In this document: piece after piece, positions 23,671 to 35,734 of the stretch
How the letters are laid out: each line of letters begins with the position of its first letter
Position numbering within the stretch: position 1 is the stretch's first letter
Source: Fragum whitleyi
Lineage: Eukaryota; Mollusca; Bivalvia; Cardiida; Cardiidae
Assembly (NCBI GenBank): GCA_948146395.1
Contig: OX411555.1
Span: forward strand, 58,900,187-58,964,186
DNA: 64,000 nt
Direction of reading: 5' to 3'
The notes under the pieces: model-generated
Seen by the model: only the letters and a program-made list of their open reading frames with translations
Databases searched by the model: none
What the model was told of the DNA's origin: nothing
Translations under genes and position numbers: made by a program

Positions 23671-24856
23671 TACCGATGAGTGGAAATGTAAAAAAAATCA
23701 TAGGATCAGTGGGTTACAGTATATCTTTTGTAGTATATAGCATGTCTCCTCGTAAACGTAGGTATGTTATTTATTGTTACAATATAAATAATCTGCCTCT
23801 CATCTCTTGGTTGTCAATAATAATGTTATCATTATTCACTGATGGAATCTTACTTGTTCCGTACATTCATACATGAACAGTAGCATTAAGGAACGATATT
23901 CTCTTCTAGTATCGTATATGACTACCTTTATAAGTATAAAACATATTAAGATATATTACACGTTTCAAAATTCGAACTTTGAAGAATATTACGCGGCTTT
24001 CGAAGGAATGGCTTTCCAAAGAAAACGGTTTTCGAACGCAAGAGTATACAACGACAAAGGCACATTACATATACAATAATTCATTTAGTAAATATTACAA
24101 TTATGTTCATGTTCAATTTGAATATCGGATAAATAAGGTTTAAAGACTATTGGACTATTATTTCATTTTTTTCTGTGTTGGATAGTATATAAAATATCTC
24201 AAATATCATCGTTTTTTTTTATTTAACAAAGCCATATGTTCTCTTGATTCACAATCAAACTAAAGATAAAGAGGGTAGATCTACCAAACTCCAACCAGGT
24301 GCATCTGTTAACAGAATCAAATTTAAACAATCTTAAATACACAGAAATAAAATGATGAACAGAAGCAAGAAGAAGCCATATTCAGAATTCGTTACGTGTA
24401 AGGTTTCGTCGTGTTTCAAGACGCATTGAGGAATATCCAATAATTCATTAGAAGCCCAGTGAGTGACAGTCATGTCACCCAAACCACGAGATACTTGACA
24501 GATCGGAGCTAATTCATTTCCAATCAGGCAACATTCTGCAGAATACTAGTAAATAATGATCTGTTTGAGATATAAACACTCGGAGAGTTGTGTATAATGG
24601 CACCTTGCATATTTAGAATAAGTCTGGCTCGGTCCATTATTATAAAGAAAGGAATAAACCCCACAGTTGTCAGATGATCCAAAAAAATTCGACACTAAAC
24701 CATTTTCTGACTGAGAACAGTCACATCATTTTGTACTCAGACAGCATTGTTATGTTTCGACATTTTACTATTGAAGGCTTCAATAACTTTACATTACAAA
24801 TTTGCTAGATAAGTTGAGAGTCTTCATCTCTTATAAACTCTCTAAATGTATTCTAC

Positions 24857-25347
24857 ATTATAACACTATGGCGTAAAACACATATATAAGATAAAAGATA
24901 TTACATATAACTTAATTTGCAAGAAAATTCATATGTCGTGAGTTTTAACTGTGTACACAGATAGCTCCGCCCATTTTACGCAACGTCATCTTAAGCGCGA
25001 ACGTTCATTCTTTTGACGCCTTATAATCCACGTGCTGAATGACGCGCTTCGCTTTCCCCCAACGTCAATATCATTACTTATTCATTGAATTTACTACCAG
25101 AAAAATGTTTTAATGCAATTTTACATCCAGAAGAGGATAGAAAAATAATTTCAGATTTGTGATCCTGAAATAATGGAAATAATTTCATTTCCGCCATGAT
25201 GTGTTGATGAATAAAATCTAATGGGGAGATATATGCTAAGCAAATCCTCGGGCTCCACCCTCGGATTTTAGCTTTTGCATCAGACTAAATTCGTCGACAC
25301 ATCATAGCGAAAATGAAATAATTAAACAAGTAAAAGAGGACAATTGG
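24857..25347. mobile_element. About 490-bp insertion with an internal foldback, unit 2
   Basis: The paralog at 9000-9040 runs from TGTTCTACA almost directly to GTCAAGATCCCAATGCTG, whereas here some 490 bp intervene. The insert contains ATGATGTGTTGATGAATAAA and an inverted partner TTCGTCGACACATCAT, around AAATCCTCGGGCTCCACCCT. Exact ends and target duplication are not clear. It is repeated at about 29655-30145 in unit 3 and lost from unit 1 with the larger deletion. Confidence 0.5.
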
Positions 25348-25523
25348 GTAGTCAATAATTACAAGATTGCAATGCTGTATAGCGACTTAGAATTCCAATT
25401 AGAAGGACACTTCGTCTTTGCACACGACTAAGCTCAAAGTACATGTAATTCATTTCGTTTCTAAAACAACTGTAAAAGAGAAAGACAGGTTACGCTTTAT
25501 CAAGCGTTGTAGTTACATTTATA

Positions 25524-25770
25524 CAGTTTACAATATCGTAAAATTGACAATATGAATGATTTTGGAATGGTTTGGGAATGGAGTTGTATGTGTGTGATGA
25601 GTGAGATTTGTGTAAAATTAAAGGAAAGTAATCCAAAACCACTAATTTTGTTCTTCCTGATATTTATTACGACCCTTTATATATATTCATGTTTTGTGAA
25701 TGCCTTCTCATTTCTTCAAGAACGAAACTGACGCTTACAATTTCAATCCCGTCAGTGAAATCGAGATTTT
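25524..25770 (-). mobile_element. TA-family element with intact left end, unit 2
   Basis: TA then CAGTTTACAATATCGTAAAA, TTTTGGAATGGTTTGGGAAT and a collapsed hairpin with one clear arm (ACCACTAATTTTGTTC). It ends after GTCAGTGAAATCGAGATTTT. The unit 3 copy is at 30322-30568. Confidence 0.75.
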
Positions 25771-26261
25771 CAACCGTATATGATTATCTTTATAAGTATA
25801 AAACATATTAAGATATATTACACGTTTCAAAATTCCAACTTTGACGAATATTACGCGGCTTTACAAGGAATGGCTTTCCAAAGAAAACTGTTTTCGAACG
25901 CAAGAGTATACAACGACAAAGGCACAATACATATACAATAAATATGTTGTCTTGTGGAAAGACTTAGTTTTTCGTTTTCAAGAATCTACATTAATGGGGG
26001 GAGTCATACGCTATCCAATAAATCCAGTAATTAGGTCCATTCATGATCAGACAAGAATTCGATCGACATTGAAAGATTAATACGTCCAGACCTAATAAAG
26101 CTTCATCAATAAGTCACGGTCTTTGTGTGGAAATGTCTTATTTTAGACGTTTGTGGTCAACTATAATTTTCACAGAATCCATTTAAGATCAATACTTGTA
26201 TATACAAGTTATAAAACTGCAATTGCACCTTCATTTTACAAACATTTAAGGAACAAACATA

Positions 26262-26675
26262 TGGCTACCAACATCCTGAATTTGACAAGATGATTGATTT
26301 TGAAATGATGTTTGAATGAAATTGAATGAGTGTGAAGGACGGGTTTTGAGTGAAATTGAAGGGAGGTAATCCAATATCGGCAATTTTGTTCTAGATGAAC
26401 AAAATTAGTGATATTTATTGCCTCCCTTTAATAAAACATACAAACAACGTCATTAAATAGCTCCCTATTTCTTGTAAAATCAGTCAGACGTTCATAATTT
26501 CAATTATGTCAGTTAAATCGCGATTTTTTTTTCTATTTTCATTGCATGCAGCTGTTGATTTATTTTTTAGACAATTTTTGAGCGTTTTGAGTGGTTTGAG
26601 TGAGTGTTCGGAGTGAATGAATGGAGAACTGAATGAGCGATTTAGAGTTGTTTTGATTTAAGACAATTTCATGTA
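26262..26675 (-). mobile_element. TA-family element in tandem unit 2
   Basis: This is the direct counterpart of 21463-21876, with one or two substitutions (for example GAGCG for GAGTG). Unit 3 holds the same element at 31060-31473. Confidence 0.75.
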
Positions 26676-27650
26676 GGTATTTTAAGCAGAACATGCTTCA
26701 TTCAGTGATATCTTTGTCACATCATAAATATTCAACGCTGTACATTTCACTGCAAGTCACTCTTTTGAAAACAGGTAAAAAATATCGAAAAATTTAATAC
26801 ATAATGCTGTCTAAACTATACACACCAATTATTAAGAACATAAGAAATAAGTACCACAAATAAGTGTCAATATAATGAACCGAGATCCCCGATTCGAGAT
26901 CCTTTTTATCCAATGCTTAAAGTAAGTTAGCATGCAATATTTTTTCAACGTTTTTCGCATTTGCATTTTATTAAAGACTATTCTTGATTTGGATATAAAC
27001 AATGAAAATGACAAAACCCTAAGCCCAATTATTGTTATCGAACTCCAGACGATTATGCTTGATAGAAATTGACTGCCACTGGTGAAGAATATTTCTTTAA
27101 ATTTTACCTTCGTCGCGGGAATTAAATTTTTGATATTAAACAAATGTTATTGCAATAGTGGAATAACTATGCAAATGAGCTAACAACAAATAGCAACGCT
27201 ATATTTCCGTTATAAAAATGACGCCTTTGCATTTGGGGGCGTCATTTCGCGTTATATGTTTCGCGAAATAACTGAAATCGATAAATATCTGGAATTTCTT
27301 CGTTTTATCACAAAAAACATATTTCAAATACAATATCACATTTGTGCTCATAAAATACCGAATTTATTAAACTCTTAATCTAAAGCAGCCTTGTTTCCAT
27401 CTGTGTAGACGACTCGTAAATTCGATATTCATTGACCATTCATTCAATATCTAAATACGCTATTTTGCTGAATTATTGTAGACCTTAACATCGTGATTAC
27501 AAGATTCAGCTCAACAATTTGTTAATTACCTGGCTCTCTTACATAACTGCCAATAAAAATACCATCATTATGTAGTTTGCAACAATGTGAAAAACACATC
27601 AGGACGCAAAATTTACGTCAACAAGTTCCTATATATCACGACATCAAGAC

Positions 27651-27855
27651 GCTAACAATTTCAATTATGGCAGTGAAATCACGATTTTTTCCCATTTGTT
27701 TTTATTTTGAATGTAGCTGTTGGTTGTATACTTCTTAGTCATTTGGAGAGTTTTTGATCGAATTGAATGAATGTTTGGAACGAATAATTGAATGAATGAG
27801 CGATTTAGAATGGTTTTGATTGAGTTAAATGTCAATTTCACGATGTAATTAACTG
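27651..27855 (-). mobile_element. TA-family half copy in tandem unit 2
   Basis: Counterpart of 22852-23056. The flanking GTGAACCCTATCC differs from unit 1 (GTGAACCGTATCC) and matches unit 3, a useful marker of unit history. Confidence 0.75.
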
Positions 27856-28101
27856 TATGCAACACAGTCGAACTTACATCATGGCTGAAGTCGCAATTGC
27901 ATAATGCAAAATTAACTATTAATTAAAACCGTGAACCCTATCCTGAAATGGCGATATATTCGAGTAAAAACGTTGCGGTATGTGAAAAATTATTGTCGTA
28001 ATTAAGGAGACCTGATCAATACGTTGAACGTGTCGCTGAAGACTACTTTATATCCTAATTTTGGTGGGTACATACAAGCTCGACAATATTGATGAAAAAA
28101 A

Positions 28102-28469
28102 ATTCATTCATTCAAAACACTCACTCAAACCATTCAAAAACACTCAAACCCATTGAAAAATATAGAATCAATAAAGTCATTCAAAATAAATTTGGATAGA
28201 GAAAAATCGCGATTTCACTGACATAATTGTAATTGTAAGCGTCTCATAAGTTTTTTGAAGAAATAGGAAGCTACGTATAAAACTTGTATGCATAAATTTA
28301 TTAAAGGGAGGTAATTTATATCGTTATTTTTGTTCATCCTGAACAAAATTAACGATAATGGAGTACCTCCCATTGAATTCACTCAATACTCGCTCCACAC
28401 ACTCATTCAACTTCATTTCAAATCATTTCAAAATCATTCACCTTGTCAATTTCACGATGTTGATAACTT
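28102..28469 (+). mobile_element. TA-family element, truncated, unit 3
   Basis: Same truncation as at 23303. The hairpin loop is GTTCATCCTGAAC, as in unit 1. Confidence 0.85.
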
Positions 28470-30321
28470 TACCGATGAGTGGAAATGTAAAAAAAATCAT
28501 AGGATCAGTGGGTTACAGTATATCTTTTGTAGTATATAGCATGTCTCCTCGTAAACGTAGGTATGTTATTTATTGTTACAATATAAATAATCTGCCTCTC
28601 ATCTCTTGGTTGTCAATAATAATGTTATCATTATTCACTGATGGAATCTTACTTGTTCCGTACATTCATACATGAACAGTAGCATTAAGGAACGATATTC
28701 TCTTCTAGTATCGTATATGACTACCTTTATAAGTATAAAACATATTAAGATATATTACACGTTTCAAAATTCGAACTTTGAAGAATATTACGCGGCTTTC
28801 GAAGGAATGGCTTTCCAAAGAAAACGGTTTTCGAACGCAAGAGTATACAACGACAAAGGCACATTACATATACAATAATGCATTTAGTAAATATTACAAT
28901 TATGTTCATGTTCAATTTGAATATCGGATAAATAAGGTTTAAAGACTATTGGACTATTATTTCATTTTTTCTGTGTTGGATAGTATATAAAATATCTCAA
29001 ATATCATCGTTTTTTTTTATTTAACAAAGCCATATGTTCTCTTGATTCACAATCAAACTAAAGATAAAGAGGGTAGATCTACCAAACTCCAACCAGGTGC
29101 ATCTGTTAACAGAATCAAATTAAAACAATCTTAAATACACAGAAATAAAATAATGAACAGAAGCAAGAAGAAGCCATATTCAGAATTCGTTACGTGTAAG
29201 GTTTCGTCGTGTTTCAAGACGCATTGAGGAATATCCAATAATTCATTAGAAGCCCAGTGAGTGACAGTCATGTCACCCAAACCACGAGATACTTGACAGA
29301 TCGGAGCTAATTCATTTCCAATCAGGCAACATTCTGCAGAATACTAGTAAATAATGATCTGTTTGAGATATAAACACTCGGAGAGTTGTGTATAATGGCA
29401 CCTTGCATATTTAGAATAAGTCTGGCTCGGTCCATTATTATAAAGAAAGGAATAAACCCCACAGTTGTCAGATGATCCAAAAAAATTCGACACTAAACCA
29501 TTTTCTGACTGAGAACAGTCACATCATTTTGTACTCAGACAGCATTGTTATGTTTCGACATTTTACTATTGAAGGCTTCAATAACTTTACATTACAAATT
29601 TGCTAGATAAGTTGAGAGTCTTCATCTCTTATAAACTCTCTAAATGTATTCTACATTATAACACTATGGCGTAAAACACATATATAAGATAAAAGATATT
29701 ACATATAACTTAATTTGCAAGAAAATTCATATGTCGTGAGTTTTAACTGTGTACACAGATAGCTCCGCCCATTTTACGCAACGTCATCTTAAGCGCGAAC
29801 GTTCATTCTTTTGACGCCTTATAATCCACGTGCTGAATGACGCGCTTCGCTTTCCCCCAACGTCAATATCATTACTTATTCATTGAATTTACTACCAGAA
29901 AAATGTTTTAATGCAATTTTACATCCAGAAGAGGATAGAAAAATAATTTCAGATTTGTGATCCTGAAATAATGGAAATAATTTCATTTCCGCCATGATGT
30001 GTTGATGAATAAAATCTAATGGGGAGATATATGCTAAGCAAATCCTCGGGCTCCACCCTCGGATTTTAGCTTTTGCATCAGACTAAATTCGTCGACACAT
30101 CATAGCGAAAATGAAATAATTAAACAAGTAAAAGAGGACAATTGGGTAGTCAATAATTACAAGATTGCAATGCTGTATAGCGACTTAGAATTCCAATTAG
30201 AAGGACACTTCGTCTTTGCACACGACTAAGCTCAAAGTACATGTAATTCATTTCGTTTCTAAAACAACTGTAAAAGAGAAAGACAGGTTACGCTTTATCA
30301 AGCGTTGTAGTTACATTTATA

Positions 30322-30568
30322 CAGTTTACAATATCGTAAAATTGACAATATGAATGATTTTGGAATGGTTTGGGAATGGAGTTGTATGTGTGTGATGAGT
30401 GAGATTTGTGTAAAATTAAAGGAAAGTAATCCAAAACCACTAATTTTGTTCTTCCTGATATTTATTACGACCCTTTATATATATTCATGTTTTGTGAATG
30501 CCTTCTCATTTCTTCAAGAACGAAACTGACGCTTACAATTTCAATCCCGTCAGTGAAATCGAGATTTT
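30322..30568 (-). mobile_element. TA-family element, unit 3
   Basis: Counterpart of 25524-25770, sequence essentially identical. Confidence 0.75.
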
Positions 30569-31059
30569 CAACCGTATATGATTATCTTTATAAGTATAAA
30601 ACATATTAAGATATATTACACGTTTCAAAATTCCAACTTTGACGAATATTACGCGGCTTTACAAGGAATGGCTTTCCAAAGAAAACTGTTTTCGAACGCA
30701 AGAGTATACAACGACAAAGGCACAATACATATACAATAAATATGTTGTCTTGTGGAAAGACTTAGTTTTTCGTTTTCAAGAATCTACATTAATGGGGGGA
30801 GTCATACGCTATCCAATAAATCCAGTAATTAGGTCCATTCATGATCAGACAAGAATTCGATCGACATTGAAAGATTAATACGTCCAGACCTAATAAAGCT
30901 TCATCAATAAGTCACGGTCTTTGTGTGGAAATGTCTTATTTTAGACGTTTGTGGTCAACTATAATTTTCACAGAATCCATTTAAGATCAATACTTGTATA
31001 TACAAGTTATAAAACTGCAATTGCACCTTCATTTTACAAACATTTAAGGAACAAACATA

Positions 31060-31473
31060 TGGCTACCAACATCCTGAATTTGACAAGATGATTGATTTTG
31101 AAATGATGTTTGAATGAAATTGAATGAGTGTGAAGGACGGGTTTTGAGTGAAATTGAAGGGAGGTAATCCAATATCGGCAATTTTGTTCTAGATGAACAA
31201 AATTAGTGATATTTATTGCCTCCCTTTAATAAAACATACAAACAACGTCATTAAATAGCTCCCTATTTCTTGTAAAATCAGTCAGACGTTCATAATTTCA
31301 ATTATGTCAGTTAAATCGCGATTTTTTTTCTATTTTCATTGCATGCAGCTGTTGATTTATTTTTTAGACAATTTTTGAGCGTTTTGAGTGGTTTGAGTGA
31401 GTGTTCGGAGTGAATGAATGGAGAACTGAATGAGCGATTTAGAGTTGTTTTGATTTAAGACAATTTCATGTAG
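31060..31473 (-). mobile_element. TA-family element in tandem unit 3
   Basis: Counterpart of 21463-21876. It has one T fewer in the T run after AAATCGCGA, which accounts for part of the unit length difference. Confidence 0.75.
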
Positions 31474-32447
31474 GTATTTTAAGCAGAACATGCTTCATTC
31501 AGTGATATCTTTGTCACATCATAAATATTCAACGCTGTACATTTCACTGCAAGTCACTCTTTTGAAAACAGGTAAAAAATATCGAAAAAATTAATACATA
31601 ATGCTGTCTAAACTATACACACCAATTATTAAGAACATAAGAAATAAGTACCACAAATAAGTGTCAATATAATGAACCGAGATCCCCGATTCGAGATCCT
31701 TTTTATACAATGCTTAAAGTAAGTTAGCATGCAATATTTTTTCAACGTTTTTCGCATTTGCATTTTATTAAAGACTATTCTTGATTTGGATATAAACAAT
31801 GAAAATGACAAAACCCTAAGCCCAATTATTGTTATCGAACTCCAGACGATTATGCTTGATAGAAATTGACTGCCACTGGTGAAGAATATTTCTTTAAATT
31901 TTACCTTCGTCGCGGGAATTAAATTTTTGATATTAAACAAATGTTATTGCAATAGTGGAATAACTATGCAAATGAGCTAACAACAAATAGCAACGCTATA
32001 TTTCCGTTATAAAAATGACGCCTTTGCATTTGGGGGCGTCATTTCTCGTTATATGTTTCGCGAAATAACTGAAATCGATAAATATCTGGAATTTCTTCGT
32101 TTTATCACAAAAAACATATTTCAAATACAATATCACATTTGTGCTCATAAAATACCGAATTTATTAAACTCTTAATCTAAAGCAGCCTTGTTTCCATCTG
32201 TGTAGACGACTCGTAAATTCGATATTCATTGACCATTCATTCAATATCTAAATACGCTATTTTGCTGAATTATTGTAGACCTTAACATCGTGATTACAAG
32301 ATTCAGCTCAACAATTTGTTAATTACCTGGCTCTCTTACATAACTGCCAATAAAAATACCATCATTATGTAGTTTGCAACAATGTGAAAAACACATCAGG
32401 ACGCAAAATTTACGTCAACAAGTTCCTATATATCACGACATCAAGAC

Positions 32448-32652
32448 GCTAACAATTTCAATTATGGCAGTGAAATCACGATTTTTTCCCATTTGTTTTT
32501 ATTTTGAATGTAGCTGTTGGTTGTATACTTCTTAGTCATTTGGAGAGTTTTTGATCGAATTGAATGAATGTTTGGAACGAATAATTGAATGAATGAGCGA
32601 TTTAGAATGGTTTTGATTGAGTTAAATGTCAATTTCACGATGTAATTAACTG
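32448..32652 (-). mobile_element. TA-family half copy in tandem unit 3
   Basis: Counterpart of 22852-23056. The array ends about 250 bp downstream, where GATGAAAAAAAATT continues into unrelated TGCAAGTTCATC. Confidence 0.75.
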
Positions 32653-32899
32653 TATGCAACACAGTCGAACTTACATCATGGCTGAAGTCGCAATTGCATA
32701 ATGCAAAATTAACTATTAATTAAAACCGTGAACCCTATCCTGAAATGGCGATATATTCGAGTAAAAACGTTGCGGTATGTGAAAAATTATTGTCGTAATT
32801 AAGGAGACCTGATCAATACGTTGAACGTGTCGCTGAAGACTACTTTATATCCTAATTTTGGTGGGTACATACAAGCTCGACAATATTGATGAAAAAAAA

Positions 32900-35080
32900 T
32901 TGCAAGTTCATCTATGTATTTTCGCATGTTGGGCATTCGGTACTCTTACGGCTAGGCTATTCACTAAGGCTTCCTTATGACATTGGATTTCTAAAACACT
33001 CTTCGGGATTACAACGGGTCTACCCGCACCGAGAGTGCAGTATAAGCCGATTGTGAACAAAGGTTAAAACCTAATTTGCATAAGCTACTGACACAGGACT
33101 TTATCGTTGCCTGTCATTTTTCGTGTGATATTTTTTTGACATTAGAGATTGGGGATGGAATTATTCTTAGCCGTCAAAAGACTTGTCCTTGTTTTGTAAA
33201 CAATGTTCACACGCAAAGAAGGCACACAAAAGATACGAGACCAAATGTTTAATCTCTTGGGAAATTCAACTTCTTTTCATCTTTTAGAAGCTTTGTAAAT
33301 GTGAAGGGGTTATATGTGTCGTTCAATAAATGTCGTTCCTGTAACTAGGTCAGTTTATGTCCATACCAGGATTCGATTAGCATTGATATACAAATATGTT
33401 CGGACCAATAAAAGCTTCATATGCAATTAGTCATGTTAAAAAACTCTCACTTTCAGACATTAACAGTGAACAATTCTTTAGAAATCAATATCTCGTATAA
33501 ACTGAACAAGAGATGTTTGTAAAAGATTTTATGCCCCCCCCCCCCTCCATTTAAGCAGGTCAATGGTATATTCTTTGTCAATCAACAAAGGGCAATTACT
33601 AAAAAAGTTGATGAGTAGAGTTATTATTCCTTTGCACTTAACTTCTCCTCAATGAGCTTTATCTACCTGTGAAGTTTCATGATTCTAGCTTACATGGTTT
33701 TTGAGCTATGCTCCGGACAAAAAATGGTCTACGGACCGACGAACCGACCGACCGACCGATCGAAGGGGGGATAATAAATAGTATCAGTCCCTGTCACTTG
33801 GTTGATCTTGATCCATTTATTTCTACAATACGCGAAAGCATCTAATAACTTACATGTAATTGAGTGATTATCAATACACACACGCACACACAAAGAAAAA
33901 ATGTATAGAATAATTGAAGATATCAATGTCAGACAAAAAAGCTAGAAGCACAGAACAAATTAAATGCATGTAGATAAAATTGAACAGAAACAATTTTGAT
34001 AGCGACATTTGTTACAATATTACATGGATAACAAAATCATCCTTGATGGCTTTGCATAGGCTAAACTAGTATCGTGTTTTTATAACTTAATTATGGTCTA
34101 TTTGTCTGGATAACTTCTAAAGCGATTTTGAGACAGACAGATCTAAATTTCCCCATTATTCATTTCTCAAAGGACACGATATATATAAAAATCTTTAAAT
34201 CATATCTCAGTGAGAAAAAAGGGATTTCGATATAGCATACATGTATGAGTGGTGATTAATGAATTCGACATATTTTCAGATTAAACTAATACATTACAGT
34301 TAACAATACACGGAAGTGCATGTAGTTCCTTCATACAATAGGAATCTCGTTCAAAAGCAATTTACATTACTATGCGCCATTAAAACATGCGTATATCATG
34401 GTCACGAAGTTGGTTGAATCACATGCATTATTGAATCAGGCGTGAAAAACAGTTTCTGAAAATAGAGCATTTATGCTAGCTTTTGCAAAATTTAAGATTT
34501 CACGTTTAACTTAGCAAAATATACATCCTACAGCCAGCCTTGATACTCAAAGTGACATTGACTGCCATTTCTTGACGATGTCGCTTACCGTGACCTCATA
34601 AATACAACGTCAATTTATCAACTCTGACATCACAACTATAAAATTTGTAGAAAATGTCGCTTAATGATCATTCAATCAGATACCACAGTTTATGCACACA
34701 TAATACATCATAAGAAAACACATAATAAACACTTTTTTTAATTCATCGATCACACCTCTAATGTCAAACAACGTGTCCTGTCTTTGTTCTTTGTGGGTAC
34801 AGGGATAAACTATTTTGAGATTTTGACTCCTTCAGAACAGCCAAACGATGAAAACTCTTGATCCCAATCAAATAAAAAAATAAGATAAAAAGGAATTAAA
34901 AAAAAACAAAAAACTCAAACGTGTGATATAAACTTTCTTCTTTTATTTCTTATTTTCGATTAAGGAGATGCGTTTTTCGTATGTCTTCTTTAATTTCCTT
35001 TTTTTTCTTTTAATTATCTTGGTTTCTGTTACTCAATGTATATATAGTTATGACTTTGTTACCTTTTTATTCTATTTCAG
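32900..35080. other. Presumed intron or intergenic sequence upstream of the exon
   Basis: Apart from the repeat at 33488-33775 and a diverged CCTGTAACTAGGTCAG block at 33330-33430 (relative of the CCAGTAATTAGGTCC repeat), nothing is recognised. An 11-base TACAGTTAACA at about 34297 resembles the TA-family end, but the match does not continue. Confidence 0.45.
33488..33775 (+). repeat. Dispersed repeat with a C run and ACCG run
   Basis: AACAAGAGATGTTTGTAAAA, a run of about 13 C, GTGAAGTTTCATGATTCTAG, TGAGCTATGCTCCGGACA and GACCGACGAACCGACCGACC follow in order. It is related to 13490-13640. From memory, elements with this layout are frequent in bivalve genomes. The class is unclear. Confidence 0.55.
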
Positions 35081-35200
35081 TGGGCCAAGTTGTTGCGAGG
35101 TTTCGAGATTTTCGAGACCTCGGCAGTTATCGAAATAAAAAACTACGTCGTGGATCATCAAGAAGGCGTCTACAGTCGTCAACATCTACAGGCTCAGCTA
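35081..35200 (+). CDS. Candidate internal protein-coding exon, unidentified gene
   Basis: This is the only stretch that looks like a real coding exon. It follows a pyrimidine tract ending TTTTTATTCTATTTCAG (AG at 35079-35080) and is followed directly by GTATGT, a strong 5' splice site (35201). It is 120 bp long, starts and ends in phase 1, and is open throughout. GC is near half, with about nine CpGs, against AT-rich flanks. The predicted peptide includes ARFRDFRDLGSYRNKKLRRG and then a Ser/Thr/Arg-rich run (SSRRRLQSSTSTGSA), which looks like a basic, phosphorylatable, disordered linker. No domain is recognised. It is not repeated elsewhere in the window, which argues against a transposon origin. 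A SINE lies 79 bp into the presumed downstream intron. It could still be a chance open stretch; transcript data would settle that. Confidence 0.5.
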
Positions 35201-35278
35201 GTATGTTGTCTTTATTTGTTACAATGTCTATAATTAAACCAGAGATACATAAAAAGGGGAACGAACGAACCTTTTATT

Positions 35279-35565
35279 ATGTCAGCCCGATCAGCTCAGT
35301 CGGTAGAGAACCTTACTTCAAAACTATTGAAGTACGATCGAGTGGGTTCGATTCCCGGGCTGGCACACTGACAAACTAATTGCCTTTCGGACGAGACGTT
35401 AAACCGAGGTCCCGTGAGACGATGCTTTACACCGAGCGCATTAAAGAGCCATGGCGGATCTCAGCAGTAGTTTCGTCATGTACCCTTGCACTATCCCCGG
35501 TAACAAATAACCGTCATCTGGGGATGCGTGCTACGGTAGCGACGATAGAATTCGGAAATAAACAA
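35279..35565 (+). mobile_element. tRNA-derived SINE with a perfect 11-bp target duplication
   Basis: The head GCCCGATCAGCTCAGTCGGT (box A) and GTGGGTTCGATTCCCGGGCT (box B) resembles a tRNA with pairing ends GTCAGCCCG and CGGGCTGGC. The central block CCTTTCGGACGAGACGTTAA...CCGAGGTCCCGTG looks, from memory, like the conserved central domain of bivalve SINEs. AACCTTTTATT at 35268-35278 and 35566-35576 is an exact duplication, so the insertion is fairly young. It lies 79 bp past the donor of the candidate exon; the open frames over it are artefacts. Confidence 0.9.
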
Positions 35566-35734
35566 AACCTTTTATTTAATCATTTTAAAGGTACTACCAC
35601 AAACCCTTTTTGGGTACTCATTAGACGGTTAAAAATTAGTATCCAAATTAAAGGTTTAAATTTAGAAAAAACGGGTTTCATTATTATCAGGTAATTATTC
35701 CTCTTACCTGATACTATGAAACATTGTTTTACTG

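Larger units (their letters stand above)
14385..25460. repeat. Segmental duplication A, second copy
   Basis: This partner of 2445-9120 is lengthened by inserted elements and by the tandem array. It carries TA-family insertions at 14767 and 19645 that the first copy lacks, and it lacks the SINE and the TTAA element of the first copy. Shared old features include the tRNA-like relic at 18075, the TA-family copies at 18418 and 18848, and the decayed repeat at 16785-16875. The interval 15192-18400 shows no gene. Confidence 0.85.
19714..32899 (+). repeat. Tandem triplication, units of 3.6, 4.8 and 4.8 kb
   Basis: Three direct units lie at 19714-23302, 23303-28101 and 28102-32899. Units 2 and 3 start at ATTCATTCATTCAAAACACT, inside the TA-family element that is intact only upstream of unit 1; each unit ends GATGAAAAAAAA. 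Units are almost identical, with a handful of substitutions and single-base indels. Unit 1 lacks about 1,210 bp present in the others (24352-25561). Each unit holds four partial TA-family elements, a 180-bp internal repeat and the CCAGTAATTAGGTCC repeat. No gene is seen: the repeated open frames of 60-105 codons are simply copied with the unit. Confidence 0.95.

Noticed and set aside
34290..34310. Another TA-family element (TACAGTTAACA)
   Set aside because: Only 11 bases match; the family sequence does not continue on either side.
35050..35694. Two longer open frames over 35050-35694
   Set aside because: Beyond 35200 they read through a tRNA-derived SINE; only the 120-bp exon-like part is retained.
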